Below, in pieces: positions 26,797 through 35,773 of a stretch of DNA of 64,000 bases (its first letter is position 1; every line of letters begins with the position of its first letter). Source of the stretch: Tenacibaculum sp. 190524A02b (GTDB lineage Bacteria > Bacteroidota > Bacteroidia > Flavobacteriales > Flavobacteriaceae); contig NZ_OZ038525.1 in the NCBI RefSeq assembly GCF_964036645.1, forward strand, positions 3,910,001-3,974,000, given 5' to 3'. The notes under the pieces were generated by a model, which worked only from the letters and a program-made list of their open reading frames with translations, made no database searches and was not told where the DNA came from. A program made the translations under genes and the position numbers.

Positions 26797-28572
26797 TTAA
26801 ACAGTAAGCTCAATTAGCTTAGCTCTATAAGCAGACAGTAATTTTGACTTAGAAATAAAACCAATATATTTATTGTTTTTGATTACCGGTAAATTCCATG
26901 CACCACTTTCTTTAAATTTTTTCATTACTTCCGCTATACTTTCTTCATAAAATATAATAGCAGGAGCACTTTTCATCAAAACTTGTATTGTTAATTTATC
27001 ATACATTTCTTGTTCGAACATTAATGGACGAATATCATCTAACAATACAATTCCAATAAAACGATTGTCTTTGTCTAATACAGGAAATAAATTTCTGGAA
27101 GATTTTGCGACTGCTGTTTTTAACATTTCGCCCAAAGTCATTTCAGGATGAATTATTTTAAAATTCTTTTCAATTAAAGAATCTATACGCATCATCATCA
27201 TTACATTTTTGTCCTTATTATGCGTAATTAGCTCACCACGTTTAGCCAATTCAATAGTATAAATAGAATTAGAGATAAAATACTTTGTAAAAGCAAAAGA
27301 AATTGCCACCACTAGCATTAAAGGTACAAACAAATCGTACCCACCTGTAATTTCTGCAATTAAGAAAATAGCAGTTAAAGGCGCATGTAATACACCTGCC
27401 ATTAATCCACTCATACCAATAAGTGTACAATTACTTTCTGAAACATCTCCACCTAATTGATTGATGATTTTAGCAAATACATTTCCTAGAGAACTTCCCA
27501 TTACCAAGGTTGGAATGAAAATACCACCTACTCCACCAGCAGCAAATGTTGTGGTCATGGCAATAGCCTTAAACAAAGAAATTAGTAATAAAATAATCAC
27601 TACTCCCCAAACATTATTATAGTCAATTGTATAAGGTAAATCTTGTAAAGCTCCTTTGGTATTCCCCTCTAATAAATTATTGATAATATTATATCCTTCA
27701 CCGTACAAAGGTGGAATTAAGTATAGCATTAGCCCTATAGCTACACCGCCTATGATGAGTTTATGTAACGGATTTTTAAATAGTTTAAAAAACTTAGTGA
27801 TTTTAAAATACATTTTAGAAAAATAAACAGAAGCAATACCTGTAACAACTCCTAATAAAATATAAAACAGTAAATCTTTAATTAAAAAATCGTCTTGCAG
27901 TTCAAAACCTAAAAGCACATCTTTACCTAAAAAGAAATAAGAAGTAATTACTGCTGAAACTGAAGCTAAAAGCAATGGAATTAAAGAGGCAAAAGCTAAG
28001 TCTAAGCTAAAAATTTCTATAGCAAAAATAATTGCCGCTACTGGCGCTTTAAACATAGAAGACATGGCACCTGCCGTAGCACAACCAATAAGCAGCATTC
28101 TAGTTTTTGTATTCATATGAAACAACTGCGCCACTCCAGAACCTAGTGCAGCACCAGTACTAACTGCTGGTCCCTGTAATCCCGCTGAACCTCCAAAACC
28201 AACCGTAATAGGCGCAGTAATTAAGGAAGCGTACATCTTGTACCGTTCAATAATACCACTTCGTTTAGATACTGCATGTAAAGTAGTAGAAATACCGTGT
28301 CCTATTTCCTTTTTTATTAGTTTTTTCTTAATGTAATACACTAAAAAAAGTCCAATTATAGGAAATACAAAATAAAACGAATAGTGTACATCTTTTATAA
28401 ACTTTCCTTCTAATAAATATTGAAAAAAATAAGTGAAGTTTTTTAAAACTACTGTTCCCATTCCTGCTAAAAAACCTACTAAAACACTTAACACATATAC
28501 AAATTTGCGTTCAGAAATATTCTTATAACGCCAAATAAGAAGTCGTTTTAGTATTTTTTTTGTTTGAGTCAT
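26797..28572 (-). CDS. CLC-type chloride channel with CBS pair
   Basis: 591 residues: CLC membrane domain (about 20-430), then two CBS domains (about 455-590). Selectivity-filter regions are GHGIS (91-95), GGSAGLQGPAVS (127-138) and GGVGGIFIPTLVMG. The gating glutamate of the E/REGP motif (E148 in E. coli ClcA) is Gln133, and the internal proton glutamate (E203) aligns with Ile187 in AIIFAIEIF. Loss of both predicts passive anion conduction instead of Cl-/H+ exchange; that is inference from known mutants. CBS domains suggest nucleotide control. Monocistronic, divergent from a membrane-protein gene. Confidence 0.9.
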   Translation of the reverse strand: MTQTKKILKRLLIWRYKNISERKFVYVLSVLVGFLAGMGTVVLKNFTYFFQYLLEGKFIKDVHYSFYFVFPIIGLFLVYYIKKKLIKKEIGHGISTTLHAVSKRSGIIERYKMYASLITAPITVGFGGSAGLQGPAVSTGAALGSGVAQLFHMNTKTRMLLIGCATAGAMSSMFKAPVAAIIFAIEIFSLDLAFASLIPLLLASVSAVITSYFFLGKDVLLGFELQDDFLIKDLLFYILLGVVTGIASVYFSKMYFKITKFFKLFKNPLHKLIIGGVAIGLMLYLIPPLYGEGYNIINNLLEGNTKGALQDLPYTIDYNNVWGVVIILLLISLFKAIAMTTTFAAGGVGGIFIPTLVMGSSLGNVFAKIINQLGGDVSESNCTLIGMSGLMAGVLHAPLTAIFLIAEITGGYDLFVPLMLVVAISFAFTKYFISNSIYTIELAKRGELITHNKDKNVMMMMRIDSLIEKNFKIIHPEMTLGEMLKTAVAKSSRNLFPVLDKDNRFIGIVLLDDIRPLMFEQEMYDKLTIQVLMKSAPAIIFYEESIAEVMKKFKESGAWNLPVIKNNKYIGFISKSKLLSAYRAKLIELTV

Positions 28573-28709
28573 TTATCTATTTCGTTAAAAAAGAAGCCGT
28601 TTTCATCTTACCTAATGGTAAAACGTTTATTTTTATATAAAATAAAAGTAACAAATTACCCTAAAAGTATACCTATAGTTAGCGCTATAATCACATTTAA
28701 AAAATCTTA

Positions 28710-28717
28710 TACTTTTG
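28710..28717 (+). promoter_or_regulatory. -7 promoter element (TACTTTTG)
   Basis: Perfect TAnnTTTG, 24 bases before the start of the membrane-protein gene at 28742. Confidence 0.7.
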
Positions 28718-28741
28718 TTGTAAACTTATAAAACTTTAAAA

Positions 28742-29245
28742 ATGACAGTACAAGACCTTATAAATTTACTAAGTAACAACTCATCAGTAATTATTAATTA
28801 TTATGTAGTATTATTAGTGATATCTTTATGCGGTTTACTGTTTATTACTAATCAAAATTTTAAAAACCCCATTAATTATATTTACAGCGTATTGATTTAT
28901 GCCGCTGTAATTCCTGGTTTATTATCTGTAATATTAGTGGTGTATAGTTTTTTCTTTTTAAGAAAAAATCTTATTCATCTTGAAATTATAACTTACTACT
29001 TGCCCATTATAGCAATGATAGTATTATTATTAATTATTAAAAAAACAATACCGTTACAACGAATACCTGGGTTTGATAGACTTTCAGGCTTATTTATTAT
29101 CATATTTATAGCCTTTATTATTACTTATTTTATTCAAAAAATATTTATCGGAATATTTTTTATTGGAAGTATTACGCATTTGCTTGGTATTTTCATTATA
29201 CTACTCATTTTGCTAAAAATAGGGTGGAATAAATTTGTAAAATAG
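28742..29245 (+). CDS. Small multi-span membrane protein, unknown function
   Basis: 167 residues with about five hydrophobic spans (around 17-35, 47-70, 85-102, 117-135, 142-162) and few charged residues. No family recognised. It lies 64 bases upstream of the start of the coiled-coil/ABC operon on the same strand. A separate promoter element between them means it may be either the first gene of that unit or an independent neighbour. Confidence 0.65.
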   Translation: MTVQDLINLLSNNSSVIINYYVVLLVISLCGLLFITNQNFKNPINYIYSVLIYAAVIPGLLSVILVVYSFFFLRKNLIHLEIITYYLPIIAMIVLLLIIKKTIPLQRIPGFDRLSGLFIIIFIAFIITYFIQKIFIGIFFIGSITHLLGIFIILLILLKIGWNKFVK

Positions 29246-29285
29246 TAATGTAATAGCAACATCGTAATCAATTGGTTATTTTTTT

Positions 29286-29293
29286 TAAATTTG
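29286..29293 (+). promoter_or_regulatory. -7 promoter element of SBP-OmpA/ABC operon (TAAATTTG)
   Basis: Perfect TAnnTTTG, 16 bases before the ATG at 29310, implying a leader of about ten bases. The best candidate promoter for the five-gene operon to 34343. Confidence 0.65.
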
Positions 29294-29309
29294 TTAAAAT
29301 TTGACACCT

Positions 29310-29978
29310 ATGCTAAAAAATTTAAAATCACTATTTATTGTAGATGATTCCTCGGAAGAAAAGAAAGAACCTACAACCAAAAAAGAAGAAAAAACTACTG
29401 ATAAAAAAGTAGCTACTCCTCAAACAAGCACACCTATAAATAATGCAACTAATACACAAGGAGCTATTGATAATGCCATTATTGATAAGTTACTTCAGGC
29501 TATTGAAAAAAACAACTTAGATGGTTTTGATTATTTGGAGTTTAAAAAAGCCATTAAAGCTTTAGAGAAAATACCTATGGATGAGGCTACCAAATATAAA
29601 TCTACATTTGCTACTGCTTCTACTATGGGAGCCACTCTAGACAAATTAGTTAGTTCAACTAGACATTACATGAGTGTATTAGATAATGAAAATGATACTT
29701 TTTTAAAAGCTTTTGAAGGTCAGTTAACTTTTAAAGTTGGTAATAAAGAAAAAGAAATTGTTCAATTTGATGCCATTATTAAAGAAAAATCGGCTAAAAT
29801 TAAACAACTTACTGATGAAATAACAAAGCATCAAAAGCAAATAGAAGAACTAAGAAAAGTGGTTGATGAAAGTAAATCGAAAATAGATAAAACTAAAAAT
29901 GACTTTAAGATTTCTTATTTGCATTTACGTACGCAGTTAGAGCAAGATGTTGAAAAAATGAAACAATACTTAAAATAA
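29310..29978 (+). CDS. Cytoplasmic coiled-coil protein of SBP-OmpA/ABC operon
   Basis: 222 residues from the ATG at 29310; a TTG three codons earlier is less likely. No signal peptide or membrane span. A low-complexity Lys/Glu/Thr-rich linker (about 12-60) leads to a helical domain (about 62-135; DGFDYLEFKKAIKALEK, MGATLDKLVSSTRHYM) and a long coiled coil (about 150-220). No family recognised with confidence. Its TAA overlaps the next gene's ATG, so the two are translationally coupled and probably interact. Confidence 0.7.
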   Translation: MLKNLKSLFIVDDSSEEKKEPTTKKEEKTTDKKVATPQTSTPINNATNTQGAIDNAIIDKLLQAIEKNNLDGFDYLEFKKAIKALEKIPMDEATKYKSTFATASTMGATLDKLVSSTRHYMSVLDNENDTFLKAFEGQLTFKVGNKEKEIVQFDAIIKEKSAKIKQLTDEITKHQKQIEELRKVVDESKSKIDKTKNDFKISYLHLRTQLEQDVEKMKQYLK

Positions 29979-30985
29979 TGGAAAATATTAAACCAAAATC
30001 GTTTTGGGAAAAGCCTGAAGGAAAAACAGGAATGCTGTTTATGGGGTTATTAGGTGGTGGCGCTTTGTATGGACTTTACAAAGTACTTCCATATTTAATA
30101 ACTATTGTAGAAAATACACTATATCTTGGTGTTTTATTAGCAGCATTAGGGGTTATTATTTATATGATCTTAGATCCTAAAATGCGAAACCTTATTTTCT
30201 ATATGTATAAATCATTTATGCGTTGGATAACTGGTTTATTCATTCAAATTGACCCAATTGGCATCTTAAAAAGTTATATTGATGATTTGAAAAGCAATTT
30301 GAAGAAAATGAACAAGCAAATTGCTGTTTTAAAAGGACAAATGCGTCGTTTAAAACAAATTATAAATGACAATAATAAAAATATCAACAACAATTTAAAG
30401 CTTGCCAATGCAGCAAAACAGAATGATAAGAAAGGAATTATGATTCTGAAATCAAGGAAAGCAGGGCGTTTAAAAGAATCTAACATACGTTTAGATGAGT
30501 TGTATAGAAAATTAGAAATTTTATATAGAGTACTTACAAAAATGTATGAAAATTCTGAAATCTTAGTAGAAGATATAGAGGATCAAGTAACGGTAAAAGA
30601 ACAAGAAAGAAAAGCTATACGCGCTAGTCATTCAGCAATGAAATCTGCTATGGACATTATTTCAGGAAACAACAGTAAAAAAGAAATGTTTGATAGAGCT
30701 TTAGAGGCAATAGCAGATGATGTAAGTATGAAAATTGGAGAAATGGAGCGTTTTATGGAAATGTCTAACAACTTTATGGATTCTATTGATTTACAAAATG
30801 GAATTTTTGAAGAAGAAGGCTTAGAATTACTTGAAAAGTGGGAAAAAGAAGGAGTTTCTCTAATTTTAGGAAACCAAAAAGATATTTTAGTAAACGATAG
30901 TCATAGTGTAGATTTAGATGCGCCTATTTTAAAACAAAATAGAAATGATCAAAACAATCAATACTCAGACTTATTTAACTTTTAA
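29978..30985 (+). CDS. Membrane-anchored coiled-coil protein, possibly PspA-like
   Basis: 335 residues: two membrane spans (about 19-41 and 46-66), then a long helical cytoplasmic region with heptads (about 95-260) and an acidic Asn-rich tail. The pattern AMKSAMDIISG, EMFDRALEAIADDVSMKIGE, MERFMEMSNNFMD followed by EEEGLELLEKW recalls the later helices of PspA/IM30 (ESCRT-III superfamily), but this is a by-eye resemblance. If true, it would be a membrane-remodelling or membrane-stress scaffold. One-base overlap with the preceding gene and 27 bases to the SBP-OmpA gene. Confidence 0.65.
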   Translation: MENIKPKSFWEKPEGKTGMLFMGLLGGGALYGLYKVLPYLITIVENTLYLGVLLAALGVIIYMILDPKMRNLIFYMYKSFMRWITGLFIQIDPIGILKSYIDDLKSNLKKMNKQIAVLKGQMRRLKQIINDNNKNINNNLKLANAAKQNDKKGIMILKSRKAGRLKESNIRLDELYRKLEILYRVLTKMYENSEILVEDIEDQVTVKEQERKAIRASHSAMKSAMDIISGNNSKKEMFDRALEAIADDVSMKIGEMERFMEMSNNFMDSIDLQNGIFEEEGLELLEKWEKEGVSLILGNQKDILVNDSHSVDLDAPILKQNRNDQNNQYSDLFNF

Positions 30986-31012
30986 CAAATAACAAAAATC
31001 AAATTATAAATC

Positions 31013-32563
31013 ATGGCAGGAAGTAGATTAACGCCACTATCTAAAATATTAATTGTTGCAGCTATAGTAGGAGCAGCCTATTATTTATTAATGCAATTAA
31101 GAAAACCAGCGGTAAAAGAAAAGATTAATGAAGTAACCGCGGCAGCCACTAATTCAAAAACTAAAGATGGTTATAAAGATGCCATTAATATTGGAGTAGT
31201 AACTTGGGGAGGTTATGCTGGAGGACAATACTTTAATGAAGGGTTTAAAGCGAATACCAATTCAAGATTCTATAAAGATTACGGATTTAAAGTAAATTTT
31301 AAGGTAATTGATGATTTTGATGCCTCAAGAGATGCCTTTAAAAACGGTGATATTGATTTAATGTGGGCAACTATTGATGCTTTCCCTACAGAAGTTGAAG
31401 GTTTAGCACAATACCAACCTCAAGTTGTTTTTCAAGCAGATTGGAGTCGTGGTGGAGATGCTATTGTAGCGCGTAGAGGTATTAGTAAAGTAAGTGATTT
31501 AAAAGGTAAAAAAATTGCAGTGGCACCAATGACACCTTCACATTCTTTCCTTATTTGGTTATTGGAAGCGGGAGACATTAGTACAAAACAAGTAAAAATA
31601 GTAGAAGTGCCAAGTGCCATTGACGCTGCTGATGCTTTTAAAAGTGGAACGGTTGATGCTGCTGTAGTTTGGAGTCCAGATGATGCAGATTGTGTTAGTA
31701 AAGTAGCTGGCTCTAGAGTATTAGAAAGTACCAAAAATGCAACACATATTATTGCCGATGTTTTTATTGCTAAAAAAGATTTTGTAGAAAAAAATAAGGA
31801 ACAATTAAAAGATTTATATGAAGGTTGGATGATAGGAGCGTCTGAATTAAACAGCTCTGATGCCAATAAAAGAAAAGCTGCTAAAATATTAGCAGAAGGA
31901 TTATCTCAGCCTGAAGATTTTTGTTACGACGCTATTAACAACGTACGTTTAGCTACACATGGAGATAATTTAAACTTCTTTGGTTTAAACCAAAGCTACA
32001 ATGGAGTAACAGGAGAAGACTTATACAACAAAATGAAAGTGAAGTATAATAATCTAGGATACAATACTTCTGGAGCTAAAAGCTGGCGTTTACTTTCTAC
32101 CAAAGATTTAGTTTCAAAAACAAAATCATTATCTGGTGCTAATCATACCGCAGAAAAGCAAAAACAATTTACTGCTGTAAATGAAGAAATAGCTAAAAAG
32201 GAGTCCTTATCATCAAAAAAAGTAAGTATTACTTTTAGAACAGGAGAATACTTATTAAGTGAAAATGCTAAGCAGTTAATAGATGTTCAATTTACGCCAA
32301 TTGCAAGAGCTTTTGCTAATGCTCGTATTAGAATTGAAGGTAACACAGATAATGTAGGAGGTAGAAGTTCAAACATTGCCTTATCAAAGAAAAGAGCAAA
32401 TTCTGTTGCGCAGTATTTAATCAGTGAACACAATATGCCAACCAATCGATTTATTATTGTTGGTAATGGCCCAGACAAACCTGTTCCTGGTTGTGAAGCT
32501 AATCAGAATGCTAACTGTAAGGCGAAGAATAGAAGAACGGATTTTGAATTAGTAGTTGACTAA
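31013..32563 (+). CDS. Inner-membrane-anchored ABC binding protein fused to OmpA domain
   Basis: 516 residues. A single N-terminal anchor (about 11-28) without a cleavage site is followed by a type II periplasmic binding domain of the TauA/SsuA/NrtA group (about 56-365; GVVTWGGYAGG, DIDLMWATIDAFP, DLKGKKIAVAP, TVDAAVVWSPDD) and a C-terminal OmpA-like peptidoglycan-binding domain (about 403-516; IEGNTDNVGG, LSKKRANSVAQYL, KNRRTDFEL). One chain would thus tie inner membrane and cell wall. The usual free binding protein is absent. Its stop overlaps the permease start (TAATG). Ligand unknown. Confidence 0.88.
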   Translation: MAGSRLTPLSKILIVAAIVGAAYYLLMQLRKPAVKEKINEVTAAATNSKTKDGYKDAINIGVVTWGGYAGGQYFNEGFKANTNSRFYKDYGFKVNFKVIDDFDASRDAFKNGDIDLMWATIDAFPTEVEGLAQYQPQVVFQADWSRGGDAIVARRGISKVSDLKGKKIAVAPMTPSHSFLIWLLEAGDISTKQVKIVEVPSAIDAADAFKSGTVDAAVVWSPDDADCVSKVAGSRVLESTKNATHIIADVFIAKKDFVEKNKEQLKDLYEGWMIGASELNSSDANKRKAAKILAEGLSQPEDFCYDAINNVRLATHGDNLNFFGLNQSYNGVTGEDLYNKMKVKYNNLGYNTSGAKSWRLLSTKDLVSKTKSLSGANHTAEKQKQFTAVNEEIAKKESLSSKKVSITFRTGEYLLSENAKQLIDVQFTPIARAFANARIRIEGNTDNVGGRSSNIALSKKRANSVAQYLISEHNMPTNRFIIVGNGPDKPVPGCEANQNANCKAKNRRTDFELVVD

Positions 32564-33534
32564 TGAATAATACACTAAAAAAGTTGTTCGAGTTACGCGG
32601 AGAACTTGAATCGAAACAAAAAATTACGCTGACTGTTATAGGAAGCGTAATTCTTGTTTTAGTATGGTTTTTAATGGCAGAGGTTCTATCTAAATCTGTG
32701 ATTACCCAAAATGAAGCGATAACTTCATCTACCTTAAAGGAAGAAAACAAATTGTACTATGAAAATGATTCCATTTTAGTCGCGAATTATGACAAGTTAG
32801 AATTGTTAAGCAAAGAAGAATTGAATCAATACGGATTGGTAAAAAATAAAGTATATCCACTATTACCTTCACCAACTAAGGTTATTAAATCCTTTCCCGA
32901 GTTAAATAAAGATGATGATGTAATAGGAAATACTTTCTTTTCTATAAAATTAAACGTATTGGGCTATTTATTAGCCATATTAGTGGCTATTCCTATTGGC
33001 TTTTTATTAGGTCTTGTTCCTTTGTTTAGGGGGGTGTTCAGTAAAATAATCGATTCGTATCGCTTTATCCCATTAACCGCCGTCACTGGAATATTTATTA
33101 TGTGGTTAGGTTTAGGAAGTCAAATGAAAGTGTCTTTCTTAGCCTTTGGTATTATTGTGTATTTAATTCCTGTGGTAGTTCAACGTATAGATGAAGTTCA
33201 GAAAGTATATTTAAATACTGTTTTTACTTTAGGAGCTTCTCCTTGGCAAACTATTAAAACGGTTTATATGCCTTATGTTTTTTCAAAATTAATAGATGAT
33301 ATTCGTGTATTAACCGCTATTTCTTGGACTTATATTACTATTGTAGAAATGTTGAATAAAGGTGGAGGAATTGGAGAATTGATTTGGACAGCCAAAAGAC
33401 AAAGTAGAATTGACAAAGCTTTTGCTATTTTAATTATTATTGTAATTATTGGTGTATTACAAGATCGTTTGTTTGTAATGATAGACAAATTACTTTTTCC
33501 GTTTAAACATATAAATAAAGGTAACAAACATTAG
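32563..33534 (+). CDS. ABC transporter permease with extra periplasmic region
   Basis: 323 residues of the TauC/SsuC-type permease family. The first span (about 21-40) is followed by about 85 mostly polar residues before the core domain begins near 125; most relatives lack such an insertion. The core has YRFIPLTAVTGIFIMWLGLG and the EAA-like cytoplasmic loop FTLGASPWQTIKTVYMP that contacts the ATPase. The periplasmic insertion may dock the tethered binding protein; that is inference. Translationally coupled to the genes on both sides. Confidence 0.88.
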   Translation: MNNTLKKLFELRGELESKQKITLTVIGSVILVLVWFLMAEVLSKSVITQNEAITSSTLKEENKLYYENDSILVANYDKLELLSKEELNQYGLVKNKVYPLLPSPTKVIKSFPELNKDDDVIGNTFFSIKLNVLGYLLAILVAIPIGFLLGLVPLFRGVFSKIIDSYRFIPLTAVTGIFIMWLGLGSQMKVSFLAFGIIVYLIPVVVQRIDEVQKVYLNTVFTLGASPWQTIKTVYMPYVFSKLIDDIRVLTAISWTYITIVEMLNKGGGIGELIWTAKRQSRIDKAFAILIIIVIIGVLQDRLFVMIDKLLFPFKHINKGNKH

Positions 33535-33536
33535 CT

Positions 33537-34343
33537 ATGGCATTAGATTTTACAGATACACAATCACCCAATATTATTGAGTTACGCAACATTCATCAAT
33601 CCTACAATAATGGTAAAACTCAAATCATAGAAAATCTTGATTTACTTATTGAAGACAAACCTATGCAAGGACAGTTTGCTGTCATTTTAGGAATGTCTGG
33701 TTGCGGTAAATCTACCGTTTTAAGATACATTGCAGGTTTGCAAGATCCAACGTCTGGAACTGTTTTAGTTAAAGGACAACCGGTTAGTAAAACCAATAGA
33801 GTAAGTATGGTTTTTCAGCAATACTCTTCGTTGCCATGGATGTCAGTATTAGACAATGTAGGTTTAGGTTTACGTTTCCAAGGAATCTCAAAAAAAGAAA
33901 GAGACGAACGTGCGATGGAAATGATTCAGTTGGTAGGTTTAGATGGGCATGAAAAAAAATATGCGCAATACCCTAATTTATCTGGAGGGCAATTACAACG
34001 TGTAGCTATTGCAAGAAGTTTAATGTCTAATCCTGAAATCCTATTAATGGACGAACCTTTTGGTGCTTTGGATGTAAAAACAAGGTTACAAATGCAAGAT
34101 TTATTAATTGGTATTTGGGAAAAGTTTAGTCCAACCATATTGTTTGTTACGCATGATATACAAGAAGCGGTCTATTTAGCAGATGATATTTACATTATGA
34201 AACATGCGCCATCAAACTTTGTGAAGCACATTAATGTAGATTTGCCTTTTAATAGAACAAGAGAAACCAAAAGGTTGGCTCATTTTGACGAGTTAGTACA
34301 TCATGTTGAAGATGCTATGATGCAGATTGATGCTGGAGTTTAA
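33537..34343 (+). CDS. ABC transporter ATP-binding protein (TauB/SsuB type)
   Basis: 268 residues with Walker A GMSGCGKST, Q-loop VFQQYSSLPW, signature LSGGQLQRVAIARS, Walker B ILLMDEPFGALD and switch His in FVTHDIQEA. All catalytic residues are present. It powers the permease encoded two bases upstream. Family members usually import nitrate, sulfonates, taurine or thiamine precursors, but the OmpA fusion and coiled-coil partners make simple nutrient import uncertain. Last gene of the operon. Confidence 0.92.
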   Translation: MALDFTDTQSPNIIELRNIHQSYNNGKTQIIENLDLLIEDKPMQGQFAVILGMSGCGKSTVLRYIAGLQDPTSGTVLVKGQPVSKTNRVSMVFQQYSSLPWMSVLDNVGLGLRFQGISKKERDERAMEMIQLVGLDGHEKKYAQYPNLSGGQLQRVAIARSLMSNPEILLMDEPFGALDVKTRLQMQDLLIGIWEKFSPTILFVTHDIQEAVYLADDIYIMKHAPSNFVKHINVDLPFNRTRETKRLAHFDELVHHVEDAMMQIDAGV

Positions 34344-34365
34344 TTCTTAACTTTAGTAAAAGAGT

Positions 34366-34450
34366 GTCTAAAAGATATAGTTTCTTAAATCTATAGAAAA
34401 GGCGTATTGGATGTCCTTTTAAATAAAGAAACTGTTATTGGTTTTTAGAC
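34366..34450 (+). terminator. Long three-tier hairpin after the ABC operon
   Basis: Three nested complementary pairs: GTCTAAAA (34366) with TTTTAGAC (34443), AGTTTCTT (34379) with AAGAAACT (34426), AAAAGG (34397) with CCTTTT (34415), loop of 12. Internal loops separate the tiers. It could end the operon, stabilise its 3' end, or be a decayed small inverted-repeat element; a T-rich stretch follows. Confidence 0.55.
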
Positions 34451-34464
34451 AACTTCTTTTATTT

Positions 34465-34815
34465 TTAATTATTTTTTCTTATTAAAGGTTCTTTTTCAAA
34501 TCGTAAGCCTTCAAAGCCTGTATTTATAAAGTTTCTAATATTTTGGTGATCGTTTCCTGTAGGGTTTTGAAGCACATCTTCAAAGTAATACTGACCAAAA
34601 CAAGCTAATGTTTCTTCTTTTGTTAACTGTTGTTTTAAAGCAAAAGCAAATACTTTACAAGAACCATTATTTTGGTTGGCATTGTTGTATAAAGTACCAT
34701 TGGTAAAAGCTGCAGGTGTAAACTGATATAGTTCTTCTATTATAGTAATGGTATCTGTGAAGTTAATACTCTTAGGAGTACTCTGTAGTGTTTGTTTAAA
34801 TGTTTTTAAATTCAT
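34465..34815 (-). CDS. HopJ-like protein
   Basis: 116 residues matching the HopJ type III effector family pattern: PKSINFTDTITIIEELYQFTP is split by the family helix, then F-TNGTLYNNANQNNGSCKVFAF and CFGQYYFEDVL, GNDHQNIRNF. Despite the name, the family is widespread in bacteria without type III secretion, as here, and is likely a cytoplasmic protein of unknown role. Single gene. Confidence 0.8.
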   Translation of the reverse strand: MNLKTFKQTLQSTPKSINFTDTITIIEELYQFTPAAFTNGTLYNNANQNNGSCKVFAFALKQQLTKEETLACFGQYYFEDVLQNPTGNDHQNIRNFINTGFEGLRFEKEPLIRKNN

Positions 34816-35065
34816 GGGGTTAAGATTTGGAATTACAAAAAAACATATTTTTCATACTCAAAGCTAATGAATAGAAGAATTTTACATACTTCTTGTTATC
34901 GTTAAATTTAGGTTGAGGTGTTTTTATGAACAGTATTTGATTGGGGTTTGTATTTTCTTTAGAATAGAATAAAAAAATAAAGTAATTATTTAATGTCTTG
35001 TTATGTGCTAAACTAAAGTTTTTAGAAAGCAATAATATTTTCTAAATTCGTCTCAAATAATCAAA

Positions 35066-35773
35066 ATGGAAGAAAACAGAAGGAATCAAATAATAGAAAG
35101 TGCAAAAAAATTTTTTAGAGAAGAAATTGTAAAAAGTCATATTAATAAAGCTTGTGATAAAGCAAGTAAATTGTCTGAATATAATATAAACCCATTTTTA
35201 ATTAAATACTTAGCGAACTTTCTTACAGGAAATGACAAGCCAGAAAGTATTGCAAAAGCATTAGTTTTACCAAGGATACTTGGGCCATCAATAACCACTT
35301 CTTTTGGTATGAAAATTCAAACTTTAATAAGTACTCTATTTCAGGGGCTAGGTTCTACTACACAAGGAATAGATATTGAATTTGTTGATGTTATTGATAA
35401 CAGAAAAAAATATTGCCAATTAAAAGCTGGGCCAAATACAATTAATAAAGATGATGTTATAACAATTATTAATCATTTTAAAGGGGTTAGAAATTTAGCA
35501 AGGACAAATAATCTGAATATAGGAATTGATGATATGATTGTAGGGGTTGTTTATGGTGAAAATTCCGAAATAAGTTCACATTACAGAAGGATAGAGGAGT
35601 CATTCCCAGTCATAGTTGGCAAAGATTTTTGGCATAGATTGACAGGGCAAGAAGATTTTTATTTTGAGTTAATTGATGCTATTGGTGAAGTCGCTCTTGA
35701 AGTTGATGCCAGTAATGTTGTAAAAGAAACCATTGATAAACTTGCAAAAGAGATTAAAGAAAAATACAGTTAG
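35066..35773 (+). CDS. Type II restriction endonuclease, PmeII-like
   Basis: 235 residues resembling the PmeII family of restriction endonucleases. The PD-(D/E)xK core is visible as GIDIEFVDV followed by the strand KKYCQLKAGPNTINKDD, where Gln takes the usual D/E place before x-Lys, a known variant. It should cleave double-stranded DNA at sites that the neighbouring methylase protects. It converges with the methylase gene, the two overlapping by four bases. A TAAATTCG at 35043-35050 is a one-mismatch -7 element. Confidence 0.8.
   Translation: MEENRRNQIIESAKKFFREEIVKSHINKACDKASKLSEYNINPFLIKYLANFLTGNDKPESIAKALVLPRILGPSITTSFGMKIQTLISTLFQGLGSTTQGIDIEFVDVIDNRKKYCQLKAGPNTINKDDVITIINHFKGVRNLARTNNLNIGIDDMIVGVVYGENSEISSHYRRIEESFPVIVGKDFWHRLTGQEDFYFELIDAIGEVALEVDASNVVKETIDKLAKEIKEKYS

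Noticed and set aside
31013..34343. Plain taurine, sulfonate or nitrate importer
   Set aside because: The binding domain is tethered and fused to OmpA, the permease has an extra region, and no sulfur or nitrogen metabolism genes are adjacent, so a substrate name would be unsupported.
34465..34815. Type III secretion effector
   Set aside because: HopJ-like proteins occur widely without type III systems; no secretion genes here.
34820..35032. 70-codon reverse frame upstream of the HopJ-like gene
   Set aside because: AT-rich Asn/Lys/Phe-rich composition expected of translated non-coding DNA; no signal or family.
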